Below, piece after piece: positions 53,367 through 61,845 of a stretch of 64,000 bases of DNA. The stretch comes from JABWCE01 sp964617955 (GTDB taxonomy: Bacteria; Bacteroidota; Bacteroidia; NS11-12g; UBA9320), in assembly GCA_964617955.1 (NCBI GenBank), contig CAZTXB010000003.1, positions 175,016 through 239,015 of the forward strand, given 5' to 3'. Under the pieces are notes generated by a model. That model worked only from the letters and a program-made list of their open reading frames with translations, ran no database searches and was not told where the DNA came from. Positions within the stretch are counted from its first letter, which is position 1. Each line of letters starts with the position of its first letter. Position numbers and translations under genes: made by a program.

Positions 53367-55295
53367 TTATTCCAGGATAAGTCGCTTTACCAGGGTTTTG
53401 CTGTCCTGACTCAATCTAATAAAATACAAGCCAGAAGATGCGTTTAGGCCTCTGATTTCTATATCGCTTTTGAGATCCAAATCCTGCTCCAAGCCAAAAA
53501 CCTTGTGACCAACAGCGTCATACATCTCGAGTTTAAAAACGCCCGACAATCCCGCGGTGATAATTTTAAAATCTCCTTGAGATGGGTTAGGCAGAATAAA
53601 TACCTTTTCGGAATCGTCAATGATCGGTTCTTCGGGTTGCTTGCCTATTTGCAAACTGTCTGCTATAAAGGCATAGTAGATCCGGTATCCGAAATCGGTT
53701 CCAAAATTTTTCAAAACTGTGTTGGCAGTTGCTTTTCTCAACCTGAGGTATCCTGAGCCCTGGGCTGAATTGGCCCAAAAACTCAGCCCATCGGTTCCTT
53801 CATCAGTCAACTCGAGGGTGTAGCAGCCCGGTTTTAGATTTTTAAGCGTGTCTCTGTATACTTTATTGGCTGCCAATTGATCTCTTTGGAGAATGATGCT
53901 GTCGCGAGAATCTCTTAATACATATTTATTCTCTGTAGGAAAATTATTTGTTTTAAACTCAATGAACAATTTATCTTTATAGATATCAGGCAATTTAAAG
54001 TTAGAGGTCTCCATGTTGTTATCCGGATGGTCATCGGCCTTTCCGTTTCGGGAAAGAACGGAGCATTTAAACATATTTTTTCCATCGCCTCTAAAAAACC
54101 CAGCATCATAAATAGGCAAATCCACCACTTCTGTTTGCAAAAATCCAAGCTTGCCTTTCCATTTATATTTCATTGTGTAGCCTCCCGAAACCGAGTATTC
54201 CAGTTCGCATGCATTCATGGTATCTAAGGAGTTATTTCTGAGAATAATTTTCGGTTCGGCGCAGGCAGGGTTAAATCTGCTTCTTATTTGCTGTGTGCTC
54301 GGTGCAACCACTTCCAGAATTTCAGCATCGTTTGCAAAATTGGGTTTTCCGTATTCAATGAGGTGGTGCGCCATCACGTAGTTTCCGCCACCCATACCCA
54401 AATTATCGGTTGGCACAGGTGTAATTCTATAATCTAAACGAAGGCTATCGCCCGACTTAAACCGAGTGACATCCCATTCATTATCCTTCACCTTATCACC
54501 GGGACACCATCCTTCTCTGGCATAAGGCCAAGTTCCTCCCTGTGGAAACACCGGATTGTCGGCGCAGTCGAGGGTTTGCCAAATGCTCCAGTCCCCGATC
54601 AATTTGGAGCCTGAATACAAAGAATGGGTGTTATTTTTCCACTCACAGCAGTGGGGATACTTTCCGTCGTTGCTATTGTGGCCGTGGCCTGTGATGCGTC
54701 CCCTGTATTTAAGTACAGCTGATGAATCCATTATTTTCAGAGCTTTTGGGAAGAGTCTTTTATCGGATGAGAGATCGGCATAGCTGTAAGAAGTAGCGCC
54801 CTTATCCCAAATCTGGTTAATTTTAAGAACCTTTGCAGGTAGGTTTCCCTTCGTAAAAACAAACTTCAAATCGAGCAACTCCTGGGTATTTCCGGCCGAT
54901 AATTTCACCGAATCTCTCAGTAAGTTGAGGTAATCGGTGACGTCATAAACCCAGGTAAAGCCATTCGGGCCCAGAGTTAAGTTTATGCCATAGGGAGTAA
55001 TATAGCGGGCAATTTCAAAGACTTCGGAAGACTTGGTGGTTACAAAAGTATAGGTAAGGTAATCCCATTCTCCGCAGGGATATTTGTTGTCGTATTTAGA
55101 TACCTTGGGGTAACATTTTAAAGTATAAAGCATCAGCACCTTTCGATACTTGATGTCGGCCGATGGAAATTTAAACATCCCTGAACGTTTAGTAGAATCT
55201 TTAAACGTGAAAGTTTGTATCGTATCCGATTGACCTTTGACAACAGAAGCAATCATTAAAAAGGACAAGAAAAAAACACTGTATAATAATTTCAT
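53367..55295 (-). CDS. Peptide-N-glycosidase F-related secreted protein with T9SS domain
   Basis: A 642-residue exported protein with signal peptide MKLLYSVFFLSFLMIASVVKGQ. The two-domain PNGase F-like part spans about 25-400; CGEWDYL (Cys74, Glu76, Asp78) corresponds in context to the region around the catalytic Asp60 of PNGase F, and HCCEW (Glu218) to the Glu206 region. REGWCPGD and YVMAHHLIEYG are further family-like segments. A ~100-residue C-terminal extension ends in a T9SS sorting domain (VFILPNPSQGDFKII to LVKRLILE). PNGase F removes N-glycans from glycoproteins, so a role in degrading host, algal or plant glycoproteins is plausible, but the catalytic assignment is by inspection only. 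Confidence 0.85.
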   Translation of the reverse strand: MKLLYSVFFLSFLMIASVVKGQSDTIQTFTFKDSTKRSGMFKFPSADIKYRKVLMLYTLKCYPKVSKYDNKYPCGEWDYLTYTFVTTKSSEVFEIARYITPYGINLTLGPNGFTWVYDVTDYLNLLRDSVKLSAGNTQELLDLKFVFTKGNLPAKVLKINQIWDKGATSYSYADLSSDKRLFPKALKIMDSSAVLKYRGRITGHGHNSNDGKYPHCCEWKNNTHSLYSGSKLIGDWSIWQTLDCADNPVFPQGGTWPYAREGWCPGDKVKDNEWDVTRFKSGDSLRLDYRITPVPTDNLGMGGGNYVMAHHLIEYGKPNFANDAEILEVVAPSTQQIRSRFNPACAEPKIILRNNSLDTMNACELEYSVSGGYTMKYKWKGKLGFLQTEVVDLPIYDAGFFRGDGKNMFKCSVLSRNGKADDHPDNNMETSNFKLPDIYKDKLFIEFKTNNFPTENKYVLRDSRDSIILQRDQLAANKVYRDTLKNLKPGCYTLELTDEGTDGLSFWANSAQGSGYLRLRKATANTVLKNFGTDFGYRIYYAFIADSLQIGKQPEEPIIDDSEKVFILPNPSQGDFKIITAGLSGVFKLEMYDAVGHKVFGLEQDLDLKSDIEIRGLNASSGLYFIRLSQDSKTLVKRLILE

Positions 55296-55367
55296 TTCTT
55301 AAATTGAGGTCGTGAAAATAAACTAAAATTGAAAACAATGCCCGATGAAATTTCAGGCCATCTTAGC

Positions 55368-56132
55368 CTAGGATTTGTCTCTAATGATTTGCCCGGCAGC
55401 AGGTTGGGCAATAGGCATAATGACCAAATCATTGATATTTACATGAGCTGGGCGATGGATGCACCAGAGGATGGCTTCGGCAATATCATCGGCAACCAGG
55501 TTCTCAAATCCTTCATACACCTTTGCTGCCTTTTGGGCATCTCCCTTGAATCGAACCAAAGAAAATTCCGTTTCTACAGCTCCGGGATGAATGGCGGTCA
55601 CCCGAATTTTATGTTCGGCCAACTCTCTTCTCATGGATTTGGTGAGCGCGTCCACAGCGTGCTTGGTACCACAATACACATTGCCATTGGGGTAAATTTC
55701 TTTGCCCGCTATGCTGCCCAGGTTAATAATATGTCCGCTTTTGCGTTCTACCATGCCCGGCATAACCATGCGTGATACATAAAGTAAACCTTTCACGTTG
55801 GTGTCGATCATTTCATCCCAATCGTCCAGATCTCCATCTGAAAAGGAATTCAATCCAGCAGCCAGGCCGGCGTTATTGATCAGCAAATCAATCGACTTCC
55901 ATTCCTTAGGCAAATGGTCAAAAAACGTCACCACCTCTGATCTTTTGCTTACATCAATTTTCTTTTGCAATACCCTTACTCCAAGAGCTTCCAGTGCTTT
56001 CGAAACCTCTTTCAGTTTGTTTTCGCGTCGGCCACATATGATCAAATCATAACCCGACCCGGCGAGCATTAATGCTGTAGCCCTTCCTATCCCTGCGGTT
56101 GCACCTGTAACCAATGCTATTTTTGAATTCAT
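55368..56132 (-). CDS. Short-chain dehydrogenase/reductase (YdfG-like)
   Basis: A 254-residue classical SDR. The NADP-binding motif is TGATAGIG (residues 9-16) with CGRRENKL, an Arg pair that favours NADP; NNAG is at 86-89; catalytic Ser140, Tyr153 and Lys157 (YCGTK) are present. IHPGAVETEFSLVRFKGD and IAEAILWCIHRPAHVNINDLVIMPIAQ are very close in pattern to YdfG, an NADP-dependent 3-hydroxy acid (serine/allo-threonine/malonic semialdehyde) dehydrogenase. Divergent from the STAS-like gene. Confidence 0.93.
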   Translation of the reverse strand: MNSKIALVTGATAGIGRATALMLAGSGYDLIICGRRENKLKEVSKALEALGVRVLQKKIDVSKRSEVVTFFDHLPKEWKSIDLLINNAGLAAGLNSFSDGDLDDWDEMIDTNVKGLLYVSRMVMPGMVERKSGHIINLGSIAGKEIYPNGNVYCGTKHAVDALTKSMRRELAEHKIRVTAIHPGAVETEFSLVRFKGDAQKAAKVYEGFENLVADDIAEAILWCIHRPAHVNINDLVIMPIAQPAAGQIIRDKS

Positions 56133-56210
56133 TATGATGTCGTTTTTTTGCCCAAACTCTTAGTTGGGATTGCGAAATTAAAGATTAAAATTTGCATTGC
56201 TTTATTTTCT

Positions 56211-56564
56211 ATGTCATTCCACACCACACATAACGAACATTACATACTTCTCGAACCGGAATTTGAATACCTTGAAACAGAAGATTTAGACGACATCATC
56301 AATTTGATCTTGGGAGACAATCCTGATATGGCGCATGTCATACTTTTTGCCGGGACTCTGAGCTTTTTAGCCGACGACGATTTAGATCAACTTAAGTTTT
56401 TGAATGAAGAGCTTATGGCTAAAAGCGGATACCTCCTCTTGGTGACCACTTCCGAAACTCTGCAAGAATTGGTAGGCGATCCTATAAAAACCCTTCCGGG
56501 CATTGATGAAGCTATAGATCTTATAGAATCCGATTGGCTCGAGCGGGATCTTTTTTCCGAATAG
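56211..56564 (+). CDS. Small acidic STAS-like protein
   Basis: A 117-residue protein from ATG 56211; the open frame begins at a non-ATG codon at 56148, which is not favoured. The order of segments HYILLEPEFEYLETEDLDDIINLIL, MAHVILFAGTLSFLADDDLDQLKFLNEELMAKSGYLLLVTTSETLQEL and a final GIDEAIDLIESDW (all shown in part) resembles STAS/anti-sigma antagonist domains. The usual phosphorylatable Ser in DSSG is replaced by an Asp-rich FLADDDL stretch, so if it is STAS it would not be switched by phosphorylation. It is strongly acidic. The fold assignment is inference; the function is unknown. Confidence 0.65.
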   Translation: MSFHTTHNEHYILLEPEFEYLETEDLDDIINLILGDNPDMAHVILFAGTLSFLADDDLDQLKFLNEELMAKSGYLLLVTTSETLQELVGDPIKTLPGIDEAIDLIESDWLERDLFSE

Positions 56565-57029
56565 CTCAAAATCCAAACACAGCCTTTTTAATCCGGAATT
56601 TTCAGGACCAGAACTCACTGCCATCTATGGACTAATCGACAACATGAGTCATTCTGGTATGGGGCTGCTTTCAGGGTTATGCCTATGCGATAACAAGAAA
56701 AATGCAGGATCGGCTTAAGGTGCTTATTTTCTTTACCATAATGCCAATGCTTTGAACAATCTATTAGACAAGCCCAAAGCTTGCATGCTGATTGTTTTTT
56801 ATTTGCGATAATAGGATGGGGAGATAGCCGCCAACAGCAGCTTGTAAGGCCTTTATACCTTGCCCGAGTGTGGGTTACCTCCCTTTTGAAATGGAAGCCC
56901 GCTAAGTGAAAAAGAATGAACAGCTTCATAATCCCCATAAAGGTTTGTTAAAATAAATGGTTATCCACAAGCGTTTTAAAGACGGGTAAAAATAAATTGT
57001 TGTGGCCACCTTATATTTGATGGTTAGCG
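56565..57029. other. Intergenic region upstream of ftsK
   Basis: 465 bases without a convincing gene. Open frames on the minus strand here have no family pattern and overlap ftsK. It holds the ftsK -7 element (57012-57019) and one exact DnaA-box sequence (56961-56969). No tRNA, SRP or tmRNA signature was recognised. Confidence 0.6.
57012..57019 (+). promoter_or_regulatory. Putative -7 element for ftsK
   Basis: TATATTTG matches TAnnTTTG and ends ten bases before the ftsK ATG at 57030. TTG triplets upstream (56997, 57000) are too close to be a standard -33 element. Confidence 0.4.
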
Positions 57030-59546
57030 ATGAGCAAATACGAGAAAAACATGAGCAGTAAAGGAAAGGTAGTCGATAATTTTGAAAATGAGTTGAGAAC
57101 ACCTCCCAAATCAAAGGCAGGTGACAAAAAAGCTGCAAGATCCACTGCAAAGTCTGATCCGTCCTACAAATCCACGGATTTTAGCGATGTCATTACCCTA
57201 AAAGATGACACCACACGCCGCATCATAGGAATATTTTTAGTTTGCTTCTCGCTATTTTCTGCAGCAGCTCTGCTTTCCTTTTGCTTTTACTGGCAAACCG
57301 ATTTAAGCGTATTGCAAGCCGAGGACTTACTGGGCAGTTATGAACTTAAAAACTGGATGGGTTTTTTGGGAGCTAATTTTGGATATGCCTTTTTATACAA
57401 AGGGTTTGGGCTCCTTTCGTTTGCAATTCCAGTTTACAGCATGCATTATGGAATTTGGCTCATGGTCGATAAAAAATTGCTGAATCCTCTTGTGTGGTTA
57501 AAATACTTTCTTGGAATAGGCATCTGGTTTATAGTGGCCACCGGCTCTTTATTTCAAAATTACACCCCGGTGCTTGGAGGAGGAATTGGCTATTACCTGT
57601 TTCAAAATCTGCGTGAAATGACCGGTTTGATTGGCGCCGTGGTTTTGTTGCTTATCTCAGCTTATCTTATCTCATGGTTGGTATTTGGCTATGAACCTTT
57701 CGGATTAAGAGATTATGCAAGGAAGTTATTTCATTCAAAATCAAAACCTTTGGATGAAGAATACCATGACGATGGGACCCCCATTTATGCAGGAGAAACC
57801 TTGTTTGAGAAAGACCGAATTGAATTAAGCCATGAGGAAGATGAGGAAGCAAAGCAAGAATTCAGTTTCACCATTGCCGACGAAAAGCCGTCGAAGAAGG
57901 CTGCTATTGAAGAAGAGGAGTTGGAGCTGGAGCTTACCGACACGGAAGCTGAAATCGAGGATTCAGAGCCCCCTTTTGTGATCTCAAAAAATAAGGAACC
58001 TGAGACTCCTGAACATTATACCATCGATACCCCTTTCGATCCTACACTCGAGTTGAGGGATTATCAATTTCCCGAAATTGACTTTTTAAACGATTATGGA
58101 GGAGAAGGGCAGAAAGAAGTTTCAATAGAAGAACTGGAGAAAAGCAAGAACATGATTGTAGAAACTTTAAAAAACTACAACATCAGCATCTCCAGTATAA
58201 AGGCTACCACCGGCCCAACCGTTACTTTATTCGAAATTGTCCCCTCGGCGGGTGTAAAAATTTCGAGAATTAAAAATCTTGAGGACGATATTGCTTTGAG
58301 TTTAGCTGCTCTGGGCATTCGTATAATTGCCCCCATACCGGGCAAAGGCACCATTGGGATTGAAGTTCCGAACAAAAATCCAAAAATTGTTTCCATGAAG
58401 TCCATGCTTTTAAGTCCAAAGTTTCAGAAATCTGAAATGGATTTGCCGGTATGTTTGGGTAAAACAATTGCCAATGAGGTCTTTGTTTCCGATTTGAGCC
58501 GTATGCCTCACTTGCTGATGGCCGGAGCCACAGGTCAGGGAAAATCGGTAGGATTGAATGCTTTGTTAATTTCATTGCTTTATAAAAAGCATCCATCGGA
58601 ATTGAAATTTGTATTGGTGGATCCCAAAAAGGTCGAACTCACTTTGTTCCGGACCATTGAAAGGCATTATTTAGCAAAGTTGCCCGGCGAATCAGAAGCG
58701 ATTATTACCGACAACAAACAAGTGATTACCACCCTAAAATCGCTGTGTTTGGAAATGGACACCCGGTACGAGCTTTTGCAGGATGCCATGGTAAGAAACA
58801 TTAAAGAATACAATACAAAGTTTATTGCCCGACGACTCAACCCAAATGAAGGCCATCGTTTTTTGCCTTACATCGTGGTGATTATAGATGAGGTCGCTGA
58901 TTTAATCATGACGGCAGGTAAGGAGGTTGAACACCCTATTAGCCGTTTGGCACAGCTGGCCCGAGCCATAGGAATACACCTGGTTTTGGCCACACAGCGC
59001 CCTTCAGTCAATATCATTACCGGAACGATCAAAGCCAATTTTCCTGCCAGAATTGCATTTAGAGTGACGTCAAAAATTGACAGCCGAACCATTTTAGATG
59101 CCAACGGGGCAGACCAACTGGTGGGCAGAGGCGACATGCTTTTTTCAAATGGAAACGATTTAATTCGACTACAGTGCCCATTCGTTGACACACCGGAGGT
59201 CGAAAAAATAACCGGTTTTATCGGTTCTCAGAGAGGCTTTAGCCAGGCCTATATCCTTCCAAAAGTAGCCGATGAAGACGGTGAGACTGACTTGGACGAT
59301 ATGGCCCCGGACGACTGGGACAGCATGTTTGAGGATGCCGCTAAGGTTATAGTGAGCAACCAGCAGGGAAGTACATCCTTGTTGCAACGAAAAATGAAAA
59401 TTGGATATAATCGTGCGGGACGCTTGATAGATCAAATGGAAATTGCTAATATTGTAGGCCCATTTAAGGGAAGTCAGGCGAGAGAAGTTTTGGTAAAAGA
59501 TGAATCGAGTCTGGAACAGATATTGCAGGAGATTTTGAAGAAGTGA
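57030..59546 (+). CDS. ftsK: DNA translocase FtsK/SpoIIIE
   Basis: An 838-residue divisome ATPase that pumps chromosome ends through the closing septum. The basic N-terminus is followed by about four to five membrane segments (roughly 68-225, starting IIGIFLVCFSLFSAAALLSFCF), an acidic linker (250-340), the alpha/beta core (Walker A AGATGQGKS at about 498-506; Walker B YIVVIIDEVADLIM; LVLATQRPSVNIITGTIKANFP) and the gamma winged-helix domain (SLLQRKMKIGYNRAGRLIDQME). Length is normal for Bacteroidota. lolA follows after 89 bases on the same strand, an order frequent in this phylum. Confidence 0.97.
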   Translation: MSKYEKNMSSKGKVVDNFENELRTPPKSKAGDKKAARSTAKSDPSYKSTDFSDVITLKDDTTRRIIGIFLVCFSLFSAAALLSFCFYWQTDLSVLQAEDLLGSYELKNWMGFLGANFGYAFLYKGFGLLSFAIPVYSMHYGIWLMVDKKLLNPLVWLKYFLGIGIWFIVATGSLFQNYTPVLGGGIGYYLFQNLREMTGLIGAVVLLLISAYLISWLVFGYEPFGLRDYARKLFHSKSKPLDEEYHDDGTPIYAGETLFEKDRIELSHEEDEEAKQEFSFTIADEKPSKKAAIEEEELELELTDTEAEIEDSEPPFVISKNKEPETPEHYTIDTPFDPTLELRDYQFPEIDFLNDYGGEGQKEVSIEELEKSKNMIVETLKNYNISISSIKATTGPTVTLFEIVPSAGVKISRIKNLEDDIALSLAALGIRIIAPIPGKGTIGIEVPNKNPKIVSMKSMLLSPKFQKSEMDLPVCLGKTIANEVFVSDLSRMPHLLMAGATGQGKSVGLNALLISLLYKKHPSELKFVLVDPKKVELTLFRTIERHYLAKLPGESEAIITDNKQVITTLKSLCLEMDTRYELLQDAMVRNIKEYNTKFIARRLNPNEGHRFLPYIVVIIDEVADLIMTAGKEVEHPISRLAQLARAIGIHLVLATQRPSVNIITGTIKANFPARIAFRVTSKIDSRTILDANGADQLVGRGDMLFSNGNDLIRLQCPFVDTPEVEKITGFIGSQRGFSQAYILPKVADEDGETDLDDMAPDDWDSMFEDAAKVIVSNQQGSTSLLQRKMKIGYNRAGRLIDQMEIANIVGPFKGSQAREVLVKDESSLEQILQEILKK

Positions 59547-59635
59547 AAGCTCTAATTGCCAATAGCCAAAATTCAAAACGATTAGAGTCGGCTTCAGAAA
59601 TTTTTAGTGCACCGACACATAGAAAGTAATCAGAA

Positions 59636-60313
59636 ATGAAAAAAAGTATCATCAAAAGAATTGAAAAATTGAGAATGTTCTTGCCCTTGGCTTTAGCATT
59701 CATCATTTTTACTGGCTCAGCTTTTGTGAATAGTGATAAAGCGGCCAGCCAGATTTTAGATAAAGTATCTAAAAATTATCGGTCATACAAAACGATCAAG
59801 GCCAATTTCAAAATCAAGATCTTTAATAAGCAGGATAAGAGTTCCCAATCGGAAAAAGGAACCTTGTATGTAAAAGGAAAAAAATTCAGGGTTGAAATGG
59901 ATGGCCAGGAAATATACTGTGATGGTAAAACCATGTGGACTTACCTAAAAGATGCCAATGAGGTACAAATCAGCAATTATAATCCAAAAGGCAACGACAT
60001 CAATCCAAGTGAAATTTTTACTGTTTATGAAAAAGGCTTTCTTTCCAAATTTATTGGAGAAGGCAAAAAGGGCTCTGTTGTAACCGAGAACATTGAGCTC
60101 ACGCCCACCGATAAAAAGAAGCCGTTTTTTAAGGTTAAATTAACCATAGACAAAGTGGCTAAAAAAATAATGGATATGACCGTTCTCAACAAAAACGGAG
60201 TTGAGTCGCTCTATGAAATAACAGGTTTTAGTTCAAATATCAGCATGGAAGACAGCTTTTTTAAATTCGACAAAAAAAGCAAGCCCGGAGTAGCTGAGAT
60301 TGATTTGAGATAA
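59636..60313 (+). CDS. lolA: Outer-membrane lipoprotein carrier LolA
   Basis: Periplasmic chaperone moving lipoproteins from LolCDE to the outer membrane. The 225-residue protein has a signal peptide (through about residue 30, FIIFTGSAFVNS), then the LolA pattern: ILDKVSKNYRSYKTIKANFKIKI, GTLYVKGKKFRVEMDGQEIYCDGKTMWTYLKDANEVQI (in pieces) and a closing ISMEDSFFKFDKKSKPGVAEIDLR. LolB is absent, as usual in Bacteroidota. It lies directly downstream of ftsK and ends at a strong terminator. Confidence 0.93.
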   Translation: MKKSIIKRIEKLRMFLPLALAFIIFTGSAFVNSDKAASQILDKVSKNYRSYKTIKANFKIKIFNKQDKSSQSEKGTLYVKGKKFRVEMDGQEIYCDGKTMWTYLKDANEVQISNYNPKGNDINPSEIFTVYEKGFLSKFIGEGKKGSVVTENIELTPTDKKKPFFKVKLTIDKVAKKIMDMTVLNKNGVESLYEITGFSSNISMEDSFFKFDKKSKPGVAEIDLR

Positions 60314-60332
60314 CCCTAACACAATTTTACAG

Positions 60333-60367
60333 AAAGCCCTGATTTTAAAAGATCAGGGCTTTTTTTG
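60333..60367 (+). terminator. Rho-independent terminator after lolA
   Basis: An 11-base perfect stem (60333-60343 with 60352-60362) around an eight-base loop, followed by a T run to 60366. It closes the ftsK-lolA unit. Confidence 0.9.
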
Positions 60368-60432
60368 TAAAAAAATAAATTCAACTTGATATTCCATCCA
60401 ATTCCCCTTAGGTTTGAAAAAAAAATAAGACA

Positions 60433-61185
60433 ATGCTAAATAAAACTCTCCTTCTCATCACACTCTGTCTGGCGTTCATTTTTCAAAATTGCAAATCCAC
60501 AGATGGGGATGAAGACCCAACACCTATTGTTCTTGTAGCGCCTGAAGTCACTTTACCCCCTGTTATTAACAATGTCGATGGGGTGCTAGCTGCCATCATC
60601 ACCTCTACCAAGTCGGCAGGTGTTGAAACCAAAGCCGGTACAGCCCATGCCGTTTTTTTTAATAATAAAAATATGAAATCTTTTCTCGATGGAGGAAAAG
60701 TTACAATCAACGGAAATGCCACCTCTAAAACCGACGCCAATATTTACTTTTTTGCTGCAGGAACTTCTAACCCTACCGGAATAACCTATGGCACTCAAAT
60801 ACTGTGGTCGGTAACAGGAAATACAGCCACCGATGTACCAGCCATTAGTAATAACGACGGTTCAGGCTTTCCCAATGTGTTAAGTGTACCTGAAGTTATT
60901 AACCTGAGCAAGGACCAGGATTTTCAGCTCAACTGGGGCTCGGGCATTGGTGGAGATTCCATTATTGTTTTTATTCAGGGGCCTTCTGCAAATTATAGAA
61001 GAGCGCTTGCTTCCGGAACTTCAAGCCATGTTATCACAATGGCTGAAATAGCCAAATTAGGGGCCGGGGTTGGCCGCTTACAATTGTTTAATTATAAGCT
61101 TACCAATAAAACTGTTGGAACCAAAACTTATGCCTTACTCAAGCAGTGTGTAGGTTTGTGCAACAGGGTTAACATCACGCAATAA
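60433..61185 (+). CDS. Lipoprotein of unknown function
   Basis: A 250-residue protein with a lipoprotein-like signal (MLNKTLLLITLCLAFIFQNC, relaxed lipobox FQNC). The mature region begins with an acidic Asp/Pro stretch (STDGDEDPTP) and is then rich in Thr, Asn, Gly and Ala with beta-sheet-like patterning (GKVTINGNATSKTDANIYFFAAG, VPEVINLSKDQDFQLNW, LQLFNYKLTNKTVG). I recognise no family or enzyme motif. It is flanked by terminators on both sides and is probably its own transcription unit. Confidence 0.75.
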   Translation: MLNKTLLLITLCLAFIFQNCKSTDGDEDPTPIVLVAPEVTLPPVINNVDGVLAAIITSTKSAGVETKAGTAHAVFFNNKNMKSFLDGGKVTINGNATSKTDANIYFFAAGTSNPTGITYGTQILWSVTGNTATDVPAISNNDGSGFPNVLSVPEVINLSKDQDFQLNWGSGIGGDSIIVFIQGPSANYRRALASGTSSHVITMAEIAKLGAGVGRLQLFNYKLTNKTVGTKTYALLKQCVGLCNRVNITQ

Positions 61186-61202
61186 TTTTTAATAAACCTA
61201 CG

Positions 61203-61239
61203 AAAAACCGTCCCTAAGCATTGGACGGTTTTTTTTTAC
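61203..61239 (+). terminator. Rho-independent terminator after the lipoprotein gene
   Basis: Perfect 11-base stem (61203-61213 with 61223-61233), nine-base loop, continuing into a T run. It ends only about 13 bases before the next start codon (61252), so that gene must either have a promoter overlapping this hairpin or be expressed by read-through. Confidence 0.88.
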
Positions 61240-61251
61240 CACTTCCACAAC

Positions 61252-61845
61252 ATGAAAAATTCAGTTCTCGCACTCCTAAGTCTGCTTCTGTTTGGCTGCA
61301 ATCAAAATCGATTTAAGGACATCACCATATCCATTCAACCCATGGATGTTGAGAAAGAGAAGCTCTTTTTGCTCGAAGAAATCAAAGCATCCATATTAGA
61401 AAACCCTGAATTTAAAGTGAATATATTGCCTGCGGTTTCCCTCCCCAAGAGTGCATGGTATGCCACAAACAAGCGGTATAAGGCCAATAAAATTCTATTG
61501 TATCTCAAGAAAATTAAACCTGCAGAAAGCGACTACATTCTTGCCCTTACCTCTAAGGACATCAGCGTAACAAAAGGCGGAGGCAAGGATTGGGGTATAT
61601 TTGGCTTGGGGTACCAACCCGGAAAGTGCGCCGTTATTTCCACCTTTAAATTGGGAAAGGGGAAGAAGCTCCTTACGCGGAGAGTTCTTAAAATTACAAA
61701 GCATGAATTGGGTCATAATTTTGGATTGCCCCATTGTACCCATTCTAAAACCTGCGTAATGCGGGCTGCAGAGGGCTCCATAAAAACCATAGACAGGGTG
61801 AGCAATATTTATTGCAAGAATTGCATCGATAAATTAAACCGCTAA
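61252..61845 (+). CDS. Archaemetzincin-like zinc metalloprotease, lipoprotein
   Basis: A 197-residue protein. The signal peptide ends in a lipobox, LFGC (Cys16). The catalytic metzincin motif is complete: HELGHNFGLPH (His151, Glu152, His155, His161). It is followed by the archaemetzincin structural-zinc cysteines and Met: Cys162, Cys168, Met170, Cys188, Cys191, with 17 residues between the Met and the last CxxC, as in that family. The first Cys pair is spaced by five residues where the family consensus, as I recall it, has four. Archaemetzincins are poorly understood aminopeptidase-like enzymes that are normally cytoplasmic; here the enzyme appears membrane-anchored outside the cytoplasm. Substrate unknown. 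Its 3' end overlaps pnuC. Confidence 0.88.
   Translation: MKNSVLALLSLLLFGCNQNRFKDITISIQPMDVEKEKLFLLEEIKASILENPEFKVNILPAVSLPKSAWYATNKRYKANKILLYLKKIKPAESDYILALTSKDISVTKGGGKDWGIFGLGYQPGKCAVISTFKLGKGKKLLTRRVLKITKHELGHNFGLPHCTHSKTCVMRAAEGSIKTIDRVSNIYCKNCIDKLNR

Noticed and set aside
56961..56969. Exact DnaA box sequence TTATCCACA upstream of ftsK
   Set aside because: One 9-base match is expected about 0.5 times by chance in a 64-kb window counting both strands, and no cluster of boxes, dnaA gene or AT-rich unwinding element is evident, so an origin is not supported.
56615..57150. Two minus-strand open frames (107 and 74 codons) between the STAS-like gene and ftsK
   Set aside because: They look random, are rich in Cys/His/Trp without pattern, and the second overlaps the start of ftsK.
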